Part shown: one piece after another, positions 57,199 through 64,000 of the stretch
How the letters are laid out: each line of letters begins with the position of its first letter
How positions within the stretch are numbered: the stretch's first letter is position 1
Assembly: GCF_002994745.2 (NCBI RefSeq)
Contig: NC_037093.1
Coordinates: 44,496,384 to 44,560,383 of the forward strand
DNA length: 64,000 nucleotides
Direction of reading: 5' to 3'
Source: Rosa chinensis
Lineage: Eukaryota; Streptophyta; Magnoliopsida; Rosales; Rosaceae
The notes under the pieces: model-generated
Database searches by the model: none
What the model saw: the letters and a program-made list of their open reading frames with translations, nothing else
Told to the model about the DNA's origin: nothing
Position numbers and translations under genes: made by a program

Positions 57199-57469
57199 CT
57201 CCATGTCTCCATTGCTTGAACCTAGTCTCCACAACTAATAAGAGCATTGTGAATCAAATAATAAGATTGAGAATAATTAAGTCATTGCAAATTATTGTAG
57301 TAAATGTTATGTAGCTTAATATAACTGTTTAATTAGTATAATAGATTTACATTTGCTTGCTTGTTTTTTTTTTTTGTAATAAATATATAAAATTATTATA
57401 TATTGAGGACTCATAGGAGTGTGTCGTTTTGGTACTGTTTATGAAATACAATATTTGGCTAACCTTTTT

Positions 57470-57500
<31 letters not shown>

Positions 57501-57700
57501 TATAAAACTAAGTAATACTAACTCATAGATATTACAAGAAAAGTTACACGGCCAACCCTATTTTATTATTAATAAGATGGACAAATGTACACAATAATAA
57601 GATTCAAGCTCTAACCCCTCTAAGAAAATGAACGAGAAGCAAGTAGAAAATTTGGTTTTTTTTTTTTTGGGGTGGGGGGGGAGACCATTCCATTGACAAG
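57199..57700. other. 3' region of the small secreted-protein gene
   Basis: AT-rich, with a TA microsatellite at 57477-57500 and T/G homopolymers at 57657-57680. No further gene was recognised. Confidence 0.55.
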
Positions 57701-57865
57701 AGGACCAGAGGTGCGCGTTGCATTCAAGTCGGCCTCGTCAACGGGCCGGGCCTTACTATATTTTTAAATAATGGCAGGTCGGGCATGGCCGGGCCTTGCG
57801 GGCTTTTTTGGGATGGGCCTTGTGGGCTTTATTTATAATAAATATTTAAAGAAACTAATTTTTTT

Positions 57866-59090
57866 TATAAATCTATATTTATATATCATACATTCCAAAG
57901 AGTAACCTCTATCAATTCAAAGAAAATGGGAAAACCGATAGTTGGATGTGATTATTACAATAAATTATGCGTGTGGTTAAAAATTTAGTCAATTTCACCG
58001 TAGTTTCGAACCCGATCGGATTGGTCAACCGTAGTCATTTGTATGTTTTCTTGGTTGACCGATGGCGTGACGACTGTGAAACGTGCTTATTTTTTTTCAT
58101 CACGTTTGTAAATATTTCATCGATGGATTTGCGTGGACATAAGATAAAAATTTCAATTTTAGTTACAAATACGTTGGTATATACCAATTTGCCTCCTAAA
58201 GTTGTATAACTTATACATTGCATTTAAATTGTTGAGGTTCATTCTAAAGCAAACATGAAGTGGAAAATGAATTTGGAGAAACCAACTGCTCGATGGAGAG
58301 ATTGTAATGTTTTATGGTGATTGTAAAAATTTCAGCCAATTTGGTTCTTGTTTCAAATTCGATTAGCTAGGTCAAACTTAGTTACTCTTATAAACCTATA
58401 TTTATATATCATACACTCCAAATGGAAACCTCTATCAATTCAAATAAAATGGAAAAACCGACCGTTGGATGATTATTACAATAAATTATCAGTGTGGTAA
58501 AAAATTTAGCCAATTTCACCATATTTTCGAATCCGATCGAATTGGTCAACCGTCATCACTTGTATGTCTTCTTAGTTGACCGATGGCATGATGACTGCGA
58601 AATGTGCTTATTTTTTCACATCACGTCTGTAAATATTCCATCGATGGATGTGGGTGGACATAAGATAAAAATTTCAATTTTAATTACAAATACGTTGGTA
58701 TATACCAATTTGCCTCCTAAAGTTATATAACTTGTACATTGCATTTAAATTGTTGAGGTTCATTCTAAAACAACCATGAAATGGAAAATGAATTCGGAGA
58801 AATCAACCGCTCGATGGAGAGATTGTAATGTTTTGTGGTGGTTGTAGAAAATCCAACCAATTTGGTTCTCGTTTCGAATTCGATCAACTATGTCAAACTT
58901 AGTTACTCTTATAAACCTATATTTATATATCATACCTTCCAAAGGGCAACCTCTATCAATTCAAAGAAAATGGAAAAACCAACCGTTGGATATGATTATT
59001 ACAATAAATTATGAGTGTGGTAAAAAATTTAGCCAATTTCACCATATTTTCGAATCCGATCGAATCGGTCAACCATAGTCATGACATATA
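57866..59090. repeat. tandem array, about 522-bp period, 2.4 copies
   Basis: TATAAACCTATATTTATATA followed by TCATAC starts at 57866, 58389 and 58910. Each unit continues with TGGTCAACCGTAGTCA and TACGTTGGTATATACCAATT. Copies are about 88-92 percent alike by eye. The similar short open frames in copies 1 and 2 come from the repeat and are not genes. Confidence 0.9.
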
Positions 59091-59239
59091 GAATATATAG
59101 GTACATAGTCTGTATAGAAGTATGAGAATGTCCAATTTCACCATAAGCCAAATTACAACAAATTCACACTCACAGAAAGAGACACATACACATATAATGA
59201 TGATGTGGCACACTGAAGATTTCCAAATATATGTGTTGG

Positions 59240-59880
59240 GTCTTCTATACATAAACTTGTAAAAGATGTTGCAGATTCTCGTCCAAGCTGAACTGCCTTC
59301 ACTTAAATTGCCATAACTCCTTCTAGAAAAGTCAGAATCGCAAACCGTAAAATTCTTCAGAAACTAGACACATGGGGCTTTCCATGCATATAGAGTACAT
59401 CTCCTAATTCTATCAGAGACACTCCCAGTAATTCAGCGAAGTACGGTTCTAGACATGAACTTGTAAAAGATGTTGCAGATTCCTGTCGAAGCAAAACTGT
59501 CTTCACTTAAATTTCCATAACTCATTCTAGAAAAGTCAGAATCACAAACCGTAAAATTTATCAGAAACTAGACACATGGAGATTTCCGTGCATATATGGT
59601 GCAGCTCTTAATTCCATTCGAGCAGTTCCCAGTAATTCAGCGAAGTTAGGTGTTCTGCACAACAGTTTATGTGTTGCAGATTCTCGTTCAAACTGAACTT
59701 CCTTCACTTAAATTTCCATAACTCATTCTAGAAAAGTTGAAATTGCAAACTATAAAATTCCTAAAAAACTAGACACATTGGGCTTTCCGTGCATATAGGG
59801 TACAACTCCTAATTCCGTTCGAGCAGTTCCCAGTAATTCAGCGAAGTTAGATATTCTGCACAACAGTTTCTGTGTTATTT
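59240..59880. repeat. tandem array, about 200-204-bp period, 3 copies
   Basis: GTTGCAGATTCTCG recurs at 59268, 59472 (as GTTGCAGATTCCTG) and 59672. Each unit contains CTTCACTTAAATTTCCATAA, ACTAGACACAT and CCCAGTAATTCAGCGAAGT. Confidence 0.9.
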
Positions 59881-60010
59881 ATATAATATTTTTTGTTTGT
59901 GGGCTTCATAGGCCTGGTCGGGTTTTTTGCGGGCTTTTGACGGGCAGGGAAGGGCTTTTGGCCCTCAGGATCGGCAGGGCTCCATCGGCCCACTTGATCC
60001 GCGGGCTTTT

Positions 60011-61030
60011 TGATGAGGCCTACTAGTGATTCAAGATAGAGAACATGCATGACTACCTGCATGACATGTTGTAACTGCTGCGAATGTGTGCCACCTAGCC
60101 AGGAAAGATGTGGCAAGTGCTACACTGGACCACCCACGGCAACATATCCAATTGCCCTCAAAAGTCTAATTTCTTTTTCTCTTATTGTTGGGATCCTATA
60201 ATGTGTAGTAGTAAACATTTTCACCGTCTTTATTGGACTTAATTTGTCTACTCTATAAATAAAAAATATGCCACACCCTAATCTCTCTTTAGCGACATTC
60301 CTCTTCGTGCTCACTCTAACGCTATTCTTTAATGGAGGCGGCGACAAGCACAGCGGTTCTGACCTCTTTGAAACTGCAAGACGTTTTCGTCTAGTCTTAA
60401 CAAGGATTGATGAACCTCTCTGCTTTTTATCCATCTCTTCCTCTATTTGAACAAATTGGCTTGAAAATCTAGTAACTTCATATCGCAACTTTTCGAGTTA
60501 GGTTTACTAGGTTCAACAAAGATTTCTGTTGGGTTTGGAGAATGATTCGTCGTTGTCTTGTCTTAGGTCTTGATCTAACAACTTTGCATCATTCTGGATT
60601 TTTTTTCCCTAAGTTTGGGTCACATCTTCTCCATGTTCTTGTTCTTCTTGTTCGTTTTCTAATTCAGTTTGGTTGAGGGATATGAATGTTGAATTTAATG
60701 ATCGAGGGCCCAGTATAGTCTCGTCCAAGGGAGGTGGTGCAAGTGAATCATTATAACTGACTTACTTTGTTTGGAACTTTGGACAGATAACAACTTGTCA
60801 ACACAAGATAATGGTTTGACTATAAGACTTTGTTCAAGGTGCAAATTTGTGCAGGTGTAGTCAAACTACTCCCAAATCTAAGTGCTCATAGTAGTATTAC
60901 TTTTAGTGTTCTACTGGGTTAAATAGGTCAAGCCGAGCCTGCTCGCCACCAAACTCTAAGGTTGTTAGCGTATTGAAGAGCCAAATCGTATTCCTAAAGT
61001 TGTTGGTCAGTGTCGGCCCCCCTCTCGTGA
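60011..61030. other. intergenic, no supported gene
   Basis: It contains an open frame of about 120 codons on the minus strand (60120-60488) that is basic, motif-free and not supported. Otherwise nothing was recognised. Confidence 0.5.
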
Positions 61031-61193
61031 TATTTGAAAATAGGGTTTTTGTCCATTTATCCCATTAAGTTTTTTTTTGATTCTCCCTTACCCAAAATAC
61101 TCTAAGGAAGTCTTCCCTAATACCCCCTTAAGTTTTTTTGTTTTTGTTTTTTGTTTATTTTTAAGACTATTTTACCCTCACCCCTTTGTTACT

Positions 61194-61228
<35 letters not shown>

Positions 61229-62039
61229 GAAGAGAGAGAAACCATAAGAGACTGCACCGGAGCCCGGAATCCAGCCAACTTTCGCCGGATTCCGGTCACC
61301 GGCTGCCGCCCACCGGACTTTTCTTAAAACCTCGCCGTCGTCGAAGATCTCATAGATTGCCGGAAATGTTTATTGCCCCCCAATAGACATCTATTGCTTC
61401 CCAATAGAACTTTCGGTCACCGGAATGGAAACTAATCTTCTTAAAATTAGACAAATAAAACTTTGATTAAAGAAAAAAAAAACGAGGAGATTACATCAAT
61501 TCAAACAATTCAAAACGTCTATTGCCCCCTAATAGACATTCAAACTTTTTTTTCCTTTTGTCCCATTACTTAAAAAAAACAAAACAAAAAAAATCTGATT
61601 TAGGCACCCAGAAAATGCTCTGGGCACCCAAGTCAAGAGCTGGACCAGAAAATCACCAGATCGAATCACCTCTAGAGCTCGCCGCCGACCTCTCTCACCT
61701 CTCTGAACCTCCAGTCCTCATTGGAGTCTCGAAGAGCCGCACTGCAGGCTAAGCAAGGGAGCGGGCGAGCGGCGCGGGTTCTAGGGAAGAAGGTTGATTC
61801 GAGCTGATGGTTGCAAGGCATACGTTGGCGTGGAGCTGGTGACGTTGGGGTGGTTTGGAAATGAACGAAGCAGCCTGAATTCGATTCGATTCGAATTGAT
61901 GGTTGCAGCAAATAAGCCAACGTGGAGTTGGTGAGGTTGCCGGAATTCTATTCGAAGCATCCTGAGGTCTTCGTCGTGATGAGCTGAAGATTTGAGAAGC
62001 CGGAATTCGGTCTGGCTCTACTCCGACAAGGAGGGAGCG

Positions 62040-62128
<89 letters not shown>

Positions 62129-62262
62129 CAAAATGTAATTTACTAATTAAATTAAGTGTAAAATTGTCATTTTGCTTCAAATCGGGTTAGTGAGAATAAA
62201 ACTTTGTTTCTAAGTGAGACAATTTTAACTGATTTTGATGCTTTGGGTCAAAGACCCTTGAA
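61031..62262. repeat. mosaic of element ends with two GA microsatellites
   Basis: GA runs at 61194-61225 and 62043-62123. CTATTGCCCCCTAATAGACA-type inverted motifs lie near 61370-61405 and 61516-61540. The right end (62140-62262) is an element arm also found inverted at 47986-48175. GC-rich interior pieces may be captured gene fragments, but I can name none. Confidence 0.45.
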
Positions 62263-63154
62263 AATAAGACGGCGACTAATTAATTGTTGGTTACGCAAAT
62301 AATTTTTCCAAACACGAGAAATGTTTTTTATTTCGACCCAAATCCTAATAGTTTGCAACGATACCGAAATTAGTTCTCCGAGACCTTCATATAGAACAAC
62401 AACAACAAAAACACAATTGAAATTCCGAGAAACACAGTTAAAAAGTGACGGAGACAAAGCTCCCTAATTTGAACACCACCATAAGAGCCACAAGTCCCAC
62501 CCACGGTGCCCCGAAAAAACGTCGTCGAGAGAGCGAATGGAATCCAATCGATATCAATACCATCATATTCACATTCGAATCATTAGTCTTTTTACCATAG
62601 AGAGATCTTGTCATCAATGTTCCTTTCCTTCACCAAAACCTGCCAAATTGTTCATAAGGTCCCATCATATTATTCCCCACAATTCCATATATAGGCCAAT
62701 TTGCTACGTACAGTCACACACAGTCCCCTAAAATGGTAATGACCAATGAACTTGTCTATTGAAAAAAACACCATTCACGCTGTGACTCATGTCCTCATGA
62801 CTCATCCAAATCCTAAGCACGCAACCCACCAGTCCACCACCGCTTCAAATCCACCCACACCCAGCTTTAAATCACAGAATCCCACAAACTGGCAAAAGCA
62901 GATTTCATTTCGCAGCTTTCGAAATCCTCCTCCTACTCTCTCCTCCGACCGACGACGACCAGTCATCTCCGTCACTCCCGCAACTTGGGTGCTAAGTCAC
63001 TAAAACCCTTTCCATATTTGAAAACCCCTCCCCCTATTTAAAACCCACGTAAGACTCCCTTGACCGAATCCAACATTCAAAAGTCGTCTCTGTCCCTCTC
63101 ACCAGAATCTCTCTTCCTCTCTTCTCTTTCTTCTCTTCTTCTTTGATTCTTCCC
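62263..63154 (+). promoter_or_regulatory. upstream region of the last gene, TATA at 63035
   Basis: TATTTAAAA at 63035-63043 in the context CCCCTATTTAAAACCC lies about 112 bp before the start codon. It is followed by a CT-rich leader (CTCTTCTCTTTCTTCTCTTC), typical for a highly expressed plant gene. The rest shows nothing special. Confidence 0.55.
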
Positions 63155-63513
63155 ATGGCGGAGGACTACATGAAGGGCTCTATGCGCAAGCTGGCCCTCT
63201 GGTACACCCGGACCTTCAAACCCATTATGACCCACGACGAGCTCGAGCCCATCATGGCCACCTTGGGCTTCGTATCCCGGCCGGCGGCGGCGGCCTCGCC
63301 GAACTCGGCGGTCATGTGGAAGGAGTACGTGTTCTCCGCCGCCGGAGGGTGGAGGAGCAAGTGGGGTGCCGCGAACGAGCCGCAGCTGCTGCCGAGGCCG
63401 AGGCTGCCCTACCCGAGAATCGATGGGCTCCACATCTACTCCTACCGGGCTTTCCTCGAGGCCGTTAATTTCTACCTCGAGATGTGTGACATCTCCGATC
63501 TCTTCCATATAAG
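63155..63513 (+). CDS. conserved plant protein of unknown function, exon 1 (partial)
   Basis: The exon starts MAEDYMKGSMRKLALWYTRT at a good context (TTCCCATGGCG) and encodes about 120 residues before the donor ATAAG|GTACGG. The text continues FKPIMTHDELEPIMATLGFV, an Ala/Pro-rich loop, WKEYVFSAAGGWRSKW, and LPYPRIDGLHIYSYRAFLEA, VNFYLEMCDISDLFHIR. I recall this as a conserved single-domain plant protein without known function. GC-rich coding sequence contrasts with the AT-rich flanks. An ATG four codons upstream is in frame, but the MAED start has the better context. The rest of the gene lies outside the window. Confidence 0.8.
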
Positions 63514-64000
63514 GTACGGAGCCCCCTCTGCTTTCTCTTTTCATTTCTGGGGTTTTGCTTTTCCCGATTTTGTTATTATTACTCGTTTATTCTTTGAGGG
63601 TTTTGGGTTTTGGCTTTGCTCTGCTCAGTCTGCTGGGTTTGTTTATGTGTTGTGGGTGTTAATTAATCATTCTGATTAAGTTTTTTCTTGAGAGATAATC
63701 ATTCTAATCTTGTTGATTAAGTTGCCTAAACAACTTGTTATGCTTTTTAATTTTGTTTGTTGGACTAGTTGGGGTGGGTGGGTGGGTTATTTGTCATTGT
63801 ATGCAACAAAAACATGTGTAGCAACTGTGGCAATTTTGGACCATAGTCCCTTCCTAGACAAAGTCCCACCAATATTTTGATTTTTGAGTGCCCAAATTTT
63901 GGAAATGCACTTTAACCCACCCAACAATACTGCACACAAGAAACTAAGAAAAGGTTCATTCTTTAGATTAAGATGCAAGTTTTAATGAAAGAAAACTTCA
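63514..64000 (+). other. intron 1 of the last gene (runs off the window)
   Basis: It begins with the donor GTACGG and is T-rich, as usual for a plant intron. No acceptor followed by a convincing exon was found before the window ends. It includes a GGGTGGGTGGGT run near 63774-63786. Confidence 0.6.

Larger units (their letters stand above)
57701..60010. repeat. composite repeat region with two tandem arrays
   Basis: It is bounded by GGGC-rich blocks (GGGCCGGGCC and GCGGGCTTTT words at 57740-57830 and 59900-60005). Between them are a 520-bp array and a 200-bp array with no coding capacity. The G/C-rich ends resemble those of some non-autonomous plant DNA elements, but I found neither a good inverted repeat nor a target duplication. 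Confidence 0.5.

Noticed and set aside
57967..58730. Pair of similar 78-80 codon proteins that look like a gene family
   Set aside because: They are the same frame read in two units of a 522-bp tandem array.
60120..60488. 122-codon basic open frame on the minus strand
   Set aside because: No domain, no splice partner and no promoter, in an intergenic repeat-rich zone.
63077..63544. 155-codon minus-strand frame opposite the last gene
   Set aside because: A shadow frame. The plus strand has a good start, conserved text and a splice donor.

Overview
The window is nuclear DNA of a flowering plant, most likely a eudicot. The protein genes have spliced plant orthologues (XCP-type cysteine protease, DYW pentatricopeptide protein, exo-polygalacturonase, aminoacylase, DUF89 phosphatase), introns are short and AT-rich, and the intergenic space is packed with Ty1/copia and Ty3/gypsy retrotransposons, hAT and Mutator-like elements, LINE remnants and TA/GA microsatellites. 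A rosaceous species is my guess from the flavour of the repeats. It is not proven here.

Layout. 1-13 kb is a heap of broken retroelements: an LTR-like piece, a minus-strand copia element cut off in its reverse transcriptase, a second LTR-like block with a 100-bp tandem repeat, and a minus-strand Tat-like gypsy element that carries a hAT insertion with an 8-bp target duplication. 13-18 kb holds three short inverted-repeat elements and a decayed LINE ORF1. 18.3-26 kb is a terminal-inverted-repeat element that carries a captured exostosin exon and was itself entered by a full-length copia element with two LTRs. 26.4-44.4 kb is the gene island: XCP-like protease (+), DUF89 phosphatase (-), polygalacturonase (-), LINE remnant, a small coiled-coil protein (-), a 675-residue DYW PPR protein (+) and aminoacylase-1 (-). 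44.6-48.2 kb is a Pack-MULE with a PDK1 kinase fragment, followed by a three-layer nest (hAT, solo LTR, second hAT). 48.2-51.7 kb is a third copia element. 52.9-57.2 kb is a five-exon gene for a small secreted Ala/Lys/Glu-rich protein whose third intron was enlarged by a 3.1-kb MULE, itself containing a solo LTR. 57.7-60 kb has two tandem arrays (about 520 bp and about 200 bp periods). The window ends in the first exon of a conserved plant protein.

The genes do not form a pathway. XCP protease, polygalacturonase and possibly the small secreted protein act in vacuole, wall or apoplast. The PPR protein acts in mitochondria, the DUF89 enzyme on damaged pantothenate metabolites, and aminoacylase on N-acyl amino acids. 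The most informative signals are the transposon-mediated gene captures (PDK1, exostosin), the nested insertions that give relative dates, two probable GC-AG introns in neighbouring genes, and the unrecognised Ala/Lys-rich secreted protein. No tRNA, rRNA or CRISPR array was seen.
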